DNA of 64,000 nt from Noviherbaspirillum galbum (GCF_010974945.1 NZ_JAAIVB010000048.1:62001-126000); one strand, 5' to 3'; positions 44,622 through 54,445 are shown, numbered from the stretch's first letter. Numbers and translations: made by a program. Notes: generated by a model from the sequence alone, not told the origin.

Positions 44622-46215
44622 CTACCGCCACGGAGAGCAACCCCTGCACGAATACCTGCGCCATCACGCGCGGATCCGCCCTGAGAAGGCTGCCTATCTC
44701 TGGTACGGCAAGGAAATCAGCTATGGCGAACTTGACCGGCTGAGCGACCGCTTTGCGGTGAAGCTCGCCGCGCTCGGCGTGAAGAAAGGCGACCGCGTGC
44801 TGGTCTTCCTGAACAATTGCCCGCAATATGCGATTGCCCATTTCGGCATCCAGAAGCTTGGCGCGATCATCAGCCCGTGCAGTCCCTTGTTCAAGAAGCA
44901 TGAGCTGGAATACCAGGCCGCCGACCTCGGCGCGGAAGTCATCGTCGCCGCCGACCAGCTTTATCCGGTGATCGAGCAAGTGCTGCCCTCGACCCGCCTC
45001 AAGCATGTCTTCCTGACCCATTACGGCGACATGCTGCCGCCGGAGCCCGCCATCAGCGTGCCGCCGGAGATGAGCACGCCCAAGCTCGCGGTGGCGGGAA
45101 CGATGGACTTCCTGGAAAGCCTGGAGCAGCCCGGCGAAGCGGTGCCGCAGCCCGCCCTGCAGATGGAAGATGTCGCGCTGATGACCTATACATCCGGCAC
45201 GACCGGCATGCCCAAGGGCGCCATGCTGACCTATCGCAACGCCCTGTTCAAGACCGCATGCACCGCCTTCGCCAGCGGCGCGGAGCACGACCATGTGATG
45301 CTGGCGGTCGCGCCGCTGTACCATATCGCGGGCATGCTGATGGGCTTGAACGTCACGGTCTACAGCGGCGCCACCACGGTGCTGCTGCACCGCTTCGATC
45401 CGCTGGCGGTCCTGCAGGCGATCGACCGCTACAAGGTGGTGAACTGGTACAGCATCGCGCCGATGAACGTGGCGGTGATGCAGGCGCCGCAGGCCGGCGA
45501 TTACGACCTGCGTTCGCTGCGCATCAATCCATGCACCAGCTTCGGCATTACCCTGACCGAGGAACTGGCCGAGCGCTGGCGCGCCTTCGCCGGCGGATGC
45601 CAGACCTACGAAGCCGCCTACGGCTTGTCGGAGACGCATACCTGCGATACCTACACGCCGCCCGACGCGATACGCTGGGGCACCCAGGGAAGGCTGCTTC
45701 CCGGGGTCGAATGCCGCATCGTCGACCCGCAAACAGGCAACGATCTGCCGGTGGGCACGCTGGGCGAGATCGCGATGCGCAGCCCGGGTAATTTCAAGGG
45801 CTACTGGAACAAGCCGGAAGCCACCGCGGCGACGCTGCGCGACGGCTGGGTCTTTACCGGCGACATGGGCAAGCTCGACGCTGACGGTAACCTTACCTTC
45901 ACCGGACGCCTGAAGGAGATGATCAAGGTATCCGGTTACAGTGTCTTCCCCGAGGAAGTGGAGACGATACTCATCAAGCATCCCGCGGTGAAACAGGCGG
46001 CGGTGATCGGCATCCCGGATCCGGCCAAGGGAGAAGTGGTCAAGGCCTTCGTGGTGCTTCATCCGGGCGCGCCGGCCTCTACGCCGGAAGACATCATTGC
46101 CTGGAGCCGCGAGCAGATGGCGTCCTACAAGGCGCCGCGCGAGGTGATCTTCCGCAGCGAGCTGCCGGCGACGGGCACGGGAAAGATGCTGCGGCGGCTG
46201 CTCAAGGAAGGCTGA
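44608..46215 (+). CDS. Long-chain-fatty-acid--CoA ligase-like AMP-binding enzyme
   Basis: 535 residues of the ANL superfamily. The P-loop is YTSGTTGMPKGAMLTYRN, then YGLSETHT, WVFTGDMGKLDADG and the hinge GRLKEMIKVSGYSVFP. The C-terminal catalytic lysine is in TGTGKMLRR. It activates a carboxylic acid to acyl-AMP and then acyl-CoA. ATG at 44608 follows AAGGAG. Chain-length preference is not evident. A minus-strand terminator lies downstream. Confidence 0.88.
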   Translation: MQAIDYRHGEQPLHEYLRHHARIRPEKAAYLWYGKEISYGELDRLSDRFAVKLAALGVKKGDRVLVFLNNCPQYAIAHFGIQKLGAIISPCSPLFKKHELEYQAADLGAEVIVAADQLYPVIEQVLPSTRLKHVFLTHYGDMLPPEPAISVPPEMSTPKLAVAGTMDFLESLEQPGEAVPQPALQMEDVALMTYTSGTTGMPKGAMLTYRNALFKTACTAFASGAEHDHVMLAVAPLYHIAGMLMGLNVTVYSGATTVLLHRFDPLAVLQAIDRYKVVNWYSIAPMNVAVMQAPQAGDYDLRSLRINPCTSFGITLTEELAERWRAFAGGCQTYEAAYGLSETHTCDTYTPPDAIRWGTQGRLLPGVECRIVDPQTGNDLPVGTLGEIAMRSPGNFKGYWNKPEATAATLRDGWVFTGDMGKLDADGNLTFTGRLKEMIKVSGYSVFPEEVETILIKHPAVKQAAVIGIPDPAKGEVVKAFVVLHPGAPASTPEDIIAWSREQMASYKAPREVIFRSELPATGTGKMLRRLLKEG

Positions 46216-46226
46216 GCTCGCCGCAT

Positions 46227-46251
46227 AAAAAAAACCGGCCAGCGGCCGGTT
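46227..46251 (-). terminator. Terminator of the RND efflux operon
   Basis: On the minus strand AACCGGCC-GCT-GGCCGGTT is followed by T residues (eight A on the plus strand), 25 bp after the outer-membrane factor stop. On the plus strand the hairpin lacks a T tail, so it serves mainly the efflux genes. Confidence 0.85.
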
Positions 46252-46275
46252 AAAAGCGGTCGGGTCAGGAATGGG

Positions 46276-47694
46276 CTACCACCCGCCGCCGAGAGAGCGG
46301 ATCAAGGCTACCGTCGTGCTTGCGCGGGCGCCGCGCAGCTGCACCGCGGCCCGTTCGGCGCTGGCGAGATTGCGTTGCGCATCCAGGAAATCGAGATAAC
46401 TCGATCTTCCGGCGCGATACAGCCTGTCTGCCAGTTCGGCGCTGCGGCGCGAGGACGCAACCGCGCTGTCGATGGCCTCCGACTGGCCAGCCAGCGTGCG
46501 CAAGCCAACAAGGTTGTCTTCTACTTCGGACAGCGCCGCCAGGATGCTCTGGCGGTAGGCGGCCACGGCTTCCTCAAGCGCCGCTTCGCTGCGCGCGATG
46601 TTGCTTCGGTTGCGGCCGCCATCCAGGATGGGCAAGGCTGCCGCCACCCCGAGCAGCCAGGTGCGGCTGGTCCAGTTGAACACGTCCGCCAGGTCCGCCG
46701 ACTCGCCGCCGCCGGCCGCCGTCAGGCGCAATGCCGGAAACATGGCCGACTTTGCCACGCCGATGCGGGCGTTGGCGGCGATCATGGCGCGTTGGGCTGC
46801 CGCGATGTCAGGACGCCGCTCGAGCAGGGCCGAAGGCAATCCGGCTGGAATCGACGGCATGGCGGCTGCCAGCAAGAGGTTGGTTTCCAGGCTGAACGCT
46901 GCGGGCGGCTTGCCGAGAAGGATGGCCAGCGCATGTTCCAGCTGGGCCCGCTGGCGCTCGACGGCCAGCAGGTCGGATCGCGTCGTCGACAGCTCGGTAT
47001 TGGCGCGCGCGAGATCAAGTTCGCCGATGTCGCCCAGATCGAAGCGGCGCTGGTTGATGCGTACGTTTTCTTCGCGAAGGCGCACCGTCTCCCGGAGCAG
47101 GCCGAGCTCGGCATCTGCGGAGAGCAGGCGGAAATAAGTCTGCGCGACATCCGCCTGCAGCGCCAGCTGGACCGAGCGGAACGTCGCTTCGCTGGCGGCA
47201 GCGTCAGCCTGACTGGCGCTGACGTTGCCGGCCACCCGGCCGAAGAGGTCGATTTCATAGCTCGCCCCAAGGCCCGCCTGGAAGACGTTGCCCGCAGGGA
47301 CAGGCGTGCCGGCAGGCAGCCCGAGCGGCACCGCCGACGCGCGGCCGCGCTGGGCGCCGGCCTGCACGTTCACCTGCGGAATGCGTTCCGACTCGGCGAT
47401 GCCGGCGAGGGCGCGCGATTGCCTGACGCGCGCAGCCGCGGCGGACAGGTTCTGGTTGGCCGCTGTCGCCTCGGCGATCAGCGCGTCGAGCCTCGCATCA
47501 CCGAAGACCTTCCACCATTCGCCGCGCGCCTGAGCTTCGGCAGGCTGGGCGGGCTTCCACTTGCCATCGGCAGCGGCTTCCTTGAAATTGCTCGGCAGCT
47601 CGACTTCCGGCGCCTGGAATGCCGGCGTTGCGCAGGCAGCCAGCAGCAGGGCGGCGACGAGAGGCGTGAATCGATGCATCATCCGGGTCATCAT
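46276..47694 (-). CDS. RND efflux outer-membrane factor (OprM/NodT family lipoprotein)
   Basis: 472 residues with a lipoprotein signal ending LAAC and two TolC-like repeats of coiled-coil hairpin and beta-strand. Typical pieces are WWKVFGDARLDALIAEATAA, ASYEIDLFGRVAGNV and ERRPDIAAAQRAMIAANARI. It forms the trimeric exit duct of the efflux system. Its ATG overlaps the pump's stop in an ATGA. An upstream in-frame extension inside the pump gene is not protein-like in this frame. Confidence 0.93.
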   Translation of the reverse strand: MMTRMMHRFTPLVAALLLAACATPAFQAPEVELPSNFKEAAADGKWKPAQPAEAQARGEWWKVFGDARLDALIAEATAANQNLSAAAARVRQSRALAGIAESERIPQVNVQAGAQRGRASAVPLGLPAGTPVPAGNVFQAGLGASYEIDLFGRVAGNVSASQADAAASEATFRSVQLALQADVAQTYFRLLSADAELGLLRETVRLREENVRINQRRFDLGDIGELDLARANTELSTTRSDLLAVERQRAQLEHALAILLGKPPAAFSLETNLLLAAAMPSIPAGLPSALLERRPDIAAAQRAMIAANARIGVAKSAMFPALRLTAAGGGESADLADVFNWTSRTWLLGVAAALPILDGGRNRSNIARSEAALEEAVAAYRQSILAALSEVEDNLVGLRTLAGQSEAIDSAVASSRRSAELADRLYRAGRSSYLDFLDAQRNLASAERAAVQLRGARASTTVALIRSLGGGW

Positions 47695-50600
47695 GCAACT
47701 CCTTCCGGCTGCGACGCGATCGCCGCCGGCTTGTGTTTTTCGAAACGCTTGGCGAGCATGCGCAGCAGCACATAGAACACCGGCGTGAGGAACAGGCCGA
47801 AGAGGGTGACGCCCAGCATGCCGGCGAACACCGCCACGCCCATCGCATGACGCATCTCCGCGCCGGCCCCGCTTGAGAACACCAGCGGAACCACGCCCAT
47901 GATGAATGCGATGGACGTCATGAGGATGGGGCGCAGGCGCAGCCGGCAGGCTTCGAGCGCGGCGTCCACGATGCTGCGGCCATGCTCTTCGAGCTCGCGG
48001 GCGAATTCCACGATCAGGATGGCGTTTTTCGACGCCAGGCCGACCAGCACGAACAAGGCGATCTGCGTGAAGATGTTGTTGTCGCCATGGGTGAGCTTCA
48101 CGCCCAGCAGCGCGCAGAGAATCGACATCGGCACGATCAGGATGACCGCCAGCGGCAGGGTCCAGCTTTCGTATTGCGCCGCGAGCACCAGGAACACTAG
48201 CAGCACGCACAGCGGGAAGACGAAGACCATCGTGTTGCCGGCAAGGATTTCCTGGTAGGTCAGCTCCGTCCATTCATAGCTCACGCCCTTGGGCAGCACT
48301 TCCTTAGCGATGCGCTCCATCGCCGCCTGCGCCTGGCCGCTGGAATAGCCGGGCGCCGGGCCGCCGTTGATGTCGGCCGAAACGTAGGCGTTGTAGCGCT
48401 GCACGCGGTCGGGGCCATAGCTATCCTTCACGCGCATGAGCGAGGACAGCGGAATCATTTCGCCCTTGCTGCTGCGGACCTTGAGCTGGGCAATGTCTTG
48501 TGCGTGCGAACGGAAGGGCGCGTCGGCCTGCACCCGGACCTGGTAAGTGCGTCCGAACTGGTTGAAGTCATTGACATACAGCGAACCGAGATTGATCTGC
48601 AGCGTCTGGTAGATCGTCGACAAGGGCACGCCGAGCTGCTTGGCCTTGGTGCGGTCGATGTCGGCAAACAGCTGCGGCACGTTGATCTGGTAGCTGGAGA
48701 ACACGCCGGCCAGCTCGGGCGTCTGCCAGGCCTTCGCCTGCAGTGCCTGGACCGCCTTGTAAAGCTCGTCGTGGCCCAGGTTGCCCCGGTCCTCGATCAT
48801 CAGCTTGAAGCCGCCGATGGTGCCCAGGCCGTTCACCGGCGGCGGCGGGAACACCATGATGAACGCATCCTGGATGCCGCCCAGCTTCTGGTTGATCTGC
48901 TGGGCGATCGCCATGCCGGAAAGCTCCGGAGACTTGCGGCTCTCGAAGCCATCCAGGCCGAAGAACACGATGCCGGCGTTCGGCGCATTGGTAAAGCCGT
49001 TGATCGACAGGCCGGGGAAGGCGATCGAATCGTGCACCCCCGGCACCGTCTTGGCAACGTCGGACATCTTGCGGATCACTTCCTCGGTCCTGTCCAGCGA
49101 AGCGGCATCCGGCAATTGGGCGAAGCCGACGAGGTATTGCTTGTCCTGCCCCGGCACGAAGCCGTTCGGCACCGCCTTGAACACGAGGACGGCGGCGACG
49201 GCAAGGACCGCATAGATGGCAAGCGCGGCCGACTTGTGGGCAAGCACGGAACGCACGCCGCCGGCATAGCCGTGCGATGCCCGGTGAAACACCGCATTGA
49301 ACCAGCCGAAGAAGCGTCCGAACAGCTTGTCCATGGCGCGCGTCAATGCGTCCTTGGGCGCGTCATGCGGCTTGAGCAGGGTTGCCGCCAGCGCCGGCGA
49401 CAGCGTGAGCGAGTTGAACGCGGAAATGACCGTCGATATAGCAATCGTCAGCGCGAACTGGCGATAGAACTGTCCCGACAGGCCGGAGACGAAGGCGATC
49501 GGCACGAACACCGCGCACAGCACCAGCGCGATCGCGATGATGGGTCCGCTGACTTCCTTCATGGCCTGCACCGTGGCATCGCGCGGCGAGAGGCCGGCGG
49601 CAATGTTCCGCTCGACGTTCTCCACCACCACGATGGCATCGTCCACCACGATGCCGATCGCCAGCACCAGGCCGAACAGCGAAAGCGTATTGATGGAAAA
49701 ACCGAAGCCGAGCAGCACCGCGAAGGTGCCGATGATGGAGACCGGCACGGCAACGAGCGGAATGATGGAAGCGCGCCAGGTCTGCAGGAACACGATGACC
49801 ACCAGCACCACCAGTGCGACTGCCTCGAGCAGCGTGTGGATCACCGCGCGGATCGATTCGCGCACGAACTGGGTGGGATCGTAGACGACGCTGTAGTCGA
49901 CGCCTTCCGGGAAATCCTTCTTCAGTTCTTCCATCTTGGCGCGCACGTCGGCCGAAAGCTGCAGAGCATTGGACTGCGGCGCCTCGAAGATGGCGATTGC
50001 CGCGGCGGACTTGTTGTTCAGCAGTGAACGCAGCGCATAGCCGTTGGAGCCGAGCTCGATGCGCGCCACGTCCTTGAGCAGCGTGACCGAGCCATCCGCG
50101 CCGGTACGCACGATGATGTTGCCGAACTCCTCTTCGGTCTGCAGCCGGCCCTGGGTGTTGACCGTGAGCTGGAATTCCGCGTTCTTCGACGGCGATGCGC
50201 CGATCACGCCGGCGGCTACCTGCACGTTCTGTTCGCGGATGGCGGCGACCACGTCGCTCGCCGTCATGTTGCGCGCGGCAACCTTCTGGGGATCGAGCCA
50301 GACGCGCATCGCGTAGTCGCCGGCGCCGAACAACAGCACTTCGCCCATGCCGGGAATGCGCGCGAGCTGGTCCTTGATGTTGAGCACCGCGTAATTGCGC
50401 AGGTAAACATCATCGTAACGGCCGTTGGGCGAAGACAGGTGCACCACCATCGTCAGGTTGGGCGAACTCTTGGCTGTCGTCACGCCGATCTGCCGCACTT
50501 CTTCCGGCAGGCGCGGCAGAGCGCGCTGCACGCGGTTCTGCAACTGGCTTTCCGCCTGCTCGACATTTGTGCCGATCTTGAAGGTGACGGTCAGGGCGAG

Positions 50601-50867
50601 GGAGCCGTCGGAGGTGGCCTGCGACGACATGTAGAGCATGTTTTCGATGCCGTTGATCTGCTCCTCGAGCGGGGCGGCGACCGTTTCGGCGATCACCGTC
50701 GGGTTAGCGCCGGGATACTGGGCGCGCACCACGACCGAGGGCGGAACCACTTCCGGATACTCCGAGATCGGAAGCTTGAAGATGGCTAGCGCGCCGCCGA
50801 CGAAAATAATGATCGACAGCACGGCGGCGAAGATGGGGCGGTCGATGAAAAAGCGGGAGAAATTCAT
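47691..50867 (-). CDS. RND multidrug efflux pump, inner-membrane subunit (AcrB/MexB, HAE1)
   Basis: 1058 residues beginning MNFSRFFIDRPIFAAVLSII, with 12 helices and two large periplasmic loops. The helix-4 motif is GIVVDDAIVVVENVERN with the proton-relay Asp pair, and GLASKNAILIVEFARELEE lies near the C-terminal half. It is a proton-driven exporter of hydrophobic drugs or aromatic compounds with broad specificity. It is flanked by its adaptor upstream (113 bp) and outer-membrane factor downstream (overlap). Confidence 0.95.
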   Translation of the reverse strand: MNFSRFFIDRPIFAAVLSIIIFVGGALAIFKLPISEYPEVVPPSVVVRAQYPGANPTVIAETVAAPLEEQINGIENMLYMSSQATSDGSLALTVTFKIGTNVEQAESQLQNRVQRALPRLPEEVRQIGVTTAKSSPNLTMVVHLSSPNGRYDDVYLRNYAVLNIKDQLARIPGMGEVLLFGAGDYAMRVWLDPQKVAARNMTASDVVAAIREQNVQVAAGVIGASPSKNAEFQLTVNTQGRLQTEEEFGNIIVRTGADGSVTLLKDVARIELGSNGYALRSLLNNKSAAAIAIFEAPQSNALQLSADVRAKMEELKKDFPEGVDYSVVYDPTQFVRESIRAVIHTLLEAVALVVLVVIVFLQTWRASIIPLVAVPVSIIGTFAVLLGFGFSINTLSLFGLVLAIGIVVDDAIVVVENVERNIAAGLSPRDATVQAMKEVSGPIIAIALVLCAVFVPIAFVSGLSGQFYRQFALTIAISTVISAFNSLTLSPALAATLLKPHDAPKDALTRAMDKLFGRFFGWFNAVFHRASHGYAGGVRSVLAHKSAALAIYAVLAVAAVLVFKAVPNGFVPGQDKQYLVGFAQLPDAASLDRTEEVIRKMSDVAKTVPGVHDSIAFPGLSINGFTNAPNAGIVFFGLDGFESRKSPELSGMAIAQQINQKLGGIQDAFIMVFPPPPVNGLGTIGGFKLMIEDRGNLGHDELYKAVQALQAKAWQTPELAGVFSSYQINVPQLFADIDRTKAKQLGVPLSTIYQTLQINLGSLYVNDFNQFGRTYQVRVQADAPFRSHAQDIAQLKVRSSKGEMIPLSSLMRVKDSYGPDRVQRYNAYVSADINGGPAPGYSSGQAQAAMERIAKEVLPKGVSYEWTELTYQEILAGNTMVFVFPLCVLLVFLVLAAQYESWTLPLAVILIVPMSILCALLGVKLTHGDNNIFTQIALFVLVGLASKNAILIVEFARELEEHGRSIVDAALEACRLRLRPILMTSIAFIMGVVPLVFSSGAGAEMRHAMGVAVFAGMLGVTLFGLFLTPVFYVLLRMLAKRFEKHKPAAIASQPEGVA

Positions 50868-50981
50868 GAGATGCTCGCTTGGAAGGTGTGACAGCGCCGG
50901 CCCTCCCGCCGCTGCGGCGGGGAGGCTGGCTGGTATGCGTCAGGCGAAGCTGGCCGGCAGGCCAGGCCGCCGGGCCCTACG

Positions 50982-52211
50982 TCAGGATTTTTCCTTCTGC
51001 GGTCCGGCGTTGTCCTTGCTCGCCGTCTTCTGGCCGCTGTCCTGCTGCCTGGCGGCTTCCTTGCCGCCGACGGTCAGGGCCGCATCCATGGGCACCGTTT
51101 CCGCCGTGACCGGCGCGCCCGGCCTAACACGCTGCAAGCCGTTGACGATGACCTTCTCGCCCGGCTTGAGGCCTTCCCGCACCACGCGCATGCCGTCGAC
51201 CACGGGGCCCAGCCGCACCGGCCGGTACTCCGCCTTGCCGTCCGGGGTGACGACGTACACGAACTTGCGGTTCTGGTCGGTGCCGACCGCGCGCTCAGCC
51301 ACCAAGGCGGTCTTTGCTCCTTCGCCGGTCGGCGCGAGCTGCACCCGGGCGAACAAGCCCGGCGCCAGTGCGTTATCGTCGTTCTTGAACACGGCCCGCA
51401 TGCGTACGCTGCCGGTTGCCGGATCGATGCGGTTATCGACGAACTCCAGCTTGCCTTCGCGCGGGAAGCCTTCCTCGTTCGCCAGGCCGACGCGAACCGT
51501 TGCGGGCTGGCCCTTGCGCGCCTGGGCGCTGACGCGCAGGAAGGCATCCTCGTCGCCATCGAAGCTCGCGTACACCGGGTTGCTCGACACCACCGACGTC
51601 AGGACCACGTTGCCGTCGACGAGATTGCCGAGGGTAACTTCCGCCTTGCTGGCGCGGCCATCGATAGGAGAATGGACCTTGGTGAAGCCGAGGTTAAGCT
51701 TCGCCGCCTCGTAGGCCGCTTGCGCCGCGCGGGCATTGGCCTCAAGCTCCTTGTAGGCGGAGGCCTTTTCGTCGGCCTCGCGTTGCGCGATGGCTTTTTC
51801 CGCCACGAGCTTGTCCGCGCGGACCAGTTCCAGCTTCGCGAGATCGGCCCGGGCGCGGGCGGCATTCGCGACCGCCTCGGTGCGGCTGGCTTCCGCCTGG
51901 TAGGGTCGCGGATCGATGACGAACAAGACATCGCCCTTCTTCACCACCGCACCCGGCTTGAAGTTCACGGCCGCGATGAAGCCGGAGACGCGCGGGCGGA
52001 TCTCGACGCGTTCCACCGCCTCGATGCGGCCGGAGAATTCCTGCGTCTCGACGACCGGCTTCTCCAGCACGGCGGCGGCGGTGATCGGCGGGCCGGCATT
52101 CTGCTGGGGTGCTTCCTTGGCGGAGGGCTCGCCGCAGGCGGCGAGAACGAAGGCGGCGATTGCGCTTAGCGCCAATCCGCCCGAGGCAATCAGCGTGGTC
52201 TGTCGTTTCAT
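50982..52211 (-). CDS. RND efflux periplasmic adaptor (AcrA/MexA family lipoprotein)
   Basis: 409 residues with lipobox LAAC (Cys26). Membrane-fusion-protein domains follow: a barrel-sandwich hybrid starting VVETQEFSGRIEAVERVEIR, a coiled-coil hairpin (about 95-165, Ala/Glu/Lys rich), a beta-barrel and a membrane-proximal domain. The C-terminal tail is Lys/Gln-rich. It is first of the three efflux genes, 93 bp after the esterase-like gene. Confidence 0.93.
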   Translation of the reverse strand: MKRQTTLIASGGLALSAIAAFVLAACGEPSAKEAPQQNAGPPITAAAVLEKPVVETQEFSGRIEAVERVEIRPRVSGFIAAVNFKPGAVVKKGDVLFVIDPRPYQAEASRTEAVANAARARADLAKLELVRADKLVAEKAIAQREADEKASAYKELEANARAAQAAYEAAKLNLGFTKVHSPIDGRASKAEVTLGNLVDGNVVLTSVVSSNPVYASFDGDEDAFLRVSAQARKGQPATVRVGLANEEGFPREGKLEFVDNRIDPATGSVRMRAVFKNDDNALAPGLFARVQLAPTGEGAKTALVAERAVGTDQNRKFVYVVTPDGKAEYRPVRLGPVVDGMRVVREGLKPGEKVIVNGLQRVRPGAPVTAETVPMDAALTVGGKEAARQQDSGQKTASKDNAGPQKEKS

Positions 52212-52304
52212 GGTGGTTCCTCTTTCTGTTTTCTTTTTGTTTAGTCTGCTGACCCAGGGCGCCCGCCTGGCGGGCCGATCCAGTCATTTATTCACTTCAT
52301 TCAT

Positions 52305-53135
52305 TCACTTATGCGCCAGCCCGGCAAGGAAGCCCGCAATGGCATCCAGCACGTCGTGCTTGCGCACGCAACTGCAGCGCGCATCCGGCTCCCGCAAGCC
52401 CAGCGGACCGAGCCGCCTGGCCGTGACCGCGATGCCGGCAGCCGACAGCTTGGCGCCGTATTGCTCGGCTTCGTCGCGCAGCGGATCGTCGTGCGCGGAA
52501 AGCACCAGCGCCGGAGGCAAACCCTTCATCCGGCTCGACTGCAGCGGGCAGGCATAGGGATGGGTCCTGTCGACCGCCCGTGGCAGGTAATCGCGGTATC
52601 CCGCCGCGCAGGTTTCGGCTTCCCGCGCGCTGCCATCGGTATTCGAGACCTGGCGCATCGAACAACTCGTCAGGCCGGGGTCCAGCATGGGCATGATCAA
52701 TACCTGTCCGGCAAGCGCCGGGCCGCCCCGGTCGCGCGCCAGCACCGCGGATACCGCCGCGAGGTTGCCGCCGGCTTCGATGCCGGCGCTGACCAGGGAC
52801 TTTCCATTCCATCCCAGCCGCGCGCGGTGCCGCTGCACCCACTTCAGGACGGCATGAGCATCCTCGACCGCGGCCGGGAAGGGCGCTTCGGCGGGAAGGG
52901 TGTACTTGCTGGCAAGCACCCGCCAGCCGGTCTGTGAGGCGAGCAGGCCCAGGAATTCATCCACGCCATCGAGGTCCGCCTGAAGGAAGGCGCCGGGCGG
53001 AAAGAAAACGACCAGCCCGTCGTTTCCCCCTGCGGATTCCCCCGAGGCAGGCGCAGGAACATACAGGCGCGCGGCCAAGGCGCCGCGTGCGCCTTGCACG
53101 TCGAGGTCGCGGCGGCGGAGCTGTTCATTGCCCAT
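52305..53135 (-). CDS. Esterase-like alpha/beta hydrolase, apparently without its catalytic triad
   Basis: 276 residues of the hormone-sensitive lipase (HSL/Aes) type by overall pattern: KYTLPAEAPFPAAVEDAHAV, ARDRGGPALAGQVLIMPMLD and LSAHDDPLRDEAEQYGAKLSAAG. The oxyanion-hole HGGG is replaced by FFPPGAF (44-50). The GxSxGG nucleophile motif reads SAGIEAGGN, with Glu120 where Ser is expected. The C-terminal GFH catalytic His is absent (LGLREPDARCS). The acid Asp remains. It may bind a ligand without hydrolysing it. It is encoded 5 bp after a small secreted protein and ahead of the RND efflux genes, suggesting a role with them. Confidence 0.78.
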   Translation of the reverse strand: MGNEQLRRRDLDVQGARGALAARLYVPAPASGESAGGNDGLVVFFPPGAFLQADLDGVDEFLGLLASQTGWRVLASKYTLPAEAPFPAAVEDAHAVLKWVQRHRARLGWNGKSLVSAGIEAGGNLAAVSAVLARDRGGPALAGQVLIMPMLDPGLTSCSMRQVSNTDGSAREAETCAAGYRDYLPRAVDRTHPYACPLQSSRMKGLPPALVLSAHDDPLRDEAEQYGAKLSAAGIAVTARRLGPLGLREPDARCSCVRKHDVLDAIAGFLAGLAHK

Positions 53136-53140
53136 GGCTG

Positions 53141-53332
53141 TCACGAAGCATCCCGGGCGACCGGGATGACGAATACGCGCTGCGCCAGATCTTCGAAGCC
53201 GCGGTACTGCGCGCTCACCGCGCCGCCCGCGTCCATCGCCTCCGCCAGCGCGCTGCTGCAGGCGACAGCGGCCGCGCCGTACGCTGCCAGCAGGACCGCC
53301 GCCGCGGTGAAAGTCGCTTCTCGCAAAGTCAT
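53141..53332 (-). CDS. Small secreted or membrane-anchored hypothetical protein
   Basis: 63 residues starting MTLREATFTAAAVLLAAYGA, a signal-peptide-like hydrophobic stretch, then a short polar tail ending in VFVIPVARDAS. AGGAG lies eight bases before the ATG, an excellent ribosome-binding site. The stop is 5 bp from the esterase-like gene. Its promoter faces that of the LysR gene. No family is recognised. Confidence 0.65.
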   Translation of the reverse strand: MTLREATFTAAAVLLAAYGAAAVACSSALAEAMDAGGAVSAQYRGFEDLAQRVFVIPVARDAS

Positions 53333-53410
53333 GATGAACTCCTGTTTGCCGATGCGTAGCAGGATAACTTTGTTCTACAATCCGGATAAATAACCTCGCA
53401 ATGAATTGAC

Positions 53411-53428
53411 TGTTCATGAATCTGAACA
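53411..53428. promoter_or_regulatory. LysR-type dyad between the efflux-linked operon and lysR
   Basis: TGTTCA-N6-TGAACA, perfect 6-bp arms, 40 bp before the LysR ATG in a 135-bp divergent region. It is a likely binding site for the adjacent LysR protein, inferred from symmetry and location. Confidence 0.5.
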
Positions 53429-53467
53429 ATGATGCATGCGGATGCTGAACCGGAACAGGAGGTACTA

Positions 53468-54445
53468 ATGGACAAGCTTCAGGCCATGGAGATTTTCGTG
53501 CAGGTCGTCGATGCCGGCGGCTTTACGCGCGCCGCGGAAAACATGCAGTTGCCAAAGGCAACCGTCTCCACGCTGATCCGCAACCTGGAACAGGAGCTGC
53601 GCGTCAAGCTGCTCAACCGCACCACGCGCCAGATCAGCGTGACACCTGACGGTGCCGCCTATTACGAGCGTTGCCAGACGATACTTGCCGACGTGCGCGA
53701 CGCCGAGGAAGCGCTTTCGCAGTCGAAGTCCAGCCCGCGCGGGCGGCTGCGCGTGGAAGTGCCGACCGCGCTTGCCCGCACCCTGATCATTCCCGCGCTG
53801 CCAAGCTTTTATGAACGTTATCCGGAAATCGAGCTGGAGATGGGTTGCACCGACCGCACCGTCGACCTGGTCGAGGAAGGCGTGGATTGCGCCGTGCGCG
53901 GCGGCGACCTCGCGGATTCCACCCTGGTGGCGCGCCGGGTCGGCAGCATCGCCCTGGCGACCTGCGCCGCGCCATCCTACCTCGCCCTGCATGGCACGCC
54001 GACGCATCCGAACGACCTGCTGGCGCATCGCTGCATCAATTACTTTTCGGCACGCACCGGCAAGGTCCACGACTGGATCTTCGCCCGGGGAGAGGAGCGC
54101 CTGCAACTACGCGTGCCGGGGCGCATCGCGATCAACGATTCCAACGGCTACCTCGCCGCGGGCATCGCCGGACTGGGTGTCGGGCAAATGGCGGCTTACA
54201 TGGTGAAGCCTTATGTGCAGACCGGCCAGCTGGAACCGGTGCTAACGGACTGGTGCTCCAACGTGATTCCGATGCACGTGGTATATCCCCAGAACCGGCA
54301 CCTGTCGGCGAAGGTACGCGCCTTCGTGGAGTGGGTCTCCGAACTGCTGGCCGATGAAGACAGGATGCGCACCGGCTTGCACGATTGCCCCAACCGGAAA
54401 GCCTTGCTGGCGGACGCGGCCCAGGCCGACCCGGCCACGGCCTGA
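53468..54445 (+). CDS. LysR-family transcriptional regulator (efflux-linked)
   Basis: 325 residues. The HTH contains DAGGFTRAAENMQLPKATVS and RNLEQELRVKLLNRTTRQIS, of the CrgA/DmlR-like group. The effector domain begins GRLRVEVPTALARTLIIPAL. A near-perfect AGGAGGT precedes the ATG. It is divergent from the small protein, the esterase-like gene and the RND efflux genes, so it probably controls them. The C terminus carries a 25-residue extension of low conservation. Confidence 0.92.
   Translation: MDKLQAMEIFVQVVDAGGFTRAAENMQLPKATVSTLIRNLEQELRVKLLNRTTRQISVTPDGAAYYERCQTILADVRDAEEALSQSKSSPRGRLRVEVPTALARTLIIPALPSFYERYPEIELEMGCTDRTVDLVEEGVDCAVRGGDLADSTLVARRVGSIALATCAAPSYLALHGTPTHPNDLLAHRCINYFSARTGKVHDWIFARGEERLQLRVPGRIAINDSNGYLAAGIAGLGVGQMAAYMVKPYVQTGQLEPVLTDWCSNVIPMHVVYPQNRHLSAKVRAFVEWVSELLADEDRMRTGLHDCPNRKALLADAAQADPATA

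Noticed and set aside
46276..48273. A longer version of the outer-membrane factor reaching into the pump gene.
   Set aside because: The extension lies in a non-coding frame of the pump; the ATG at 47694 gives a proper lipoprotein signal.
52305..53429. A longer version of the esterase-like protein starting at 53429.
   Set aside because: The extra N-terminal part is Arg/Gly-rich shadow sequence of the small secreted protein gene, which has its own good ribosome-binding site.
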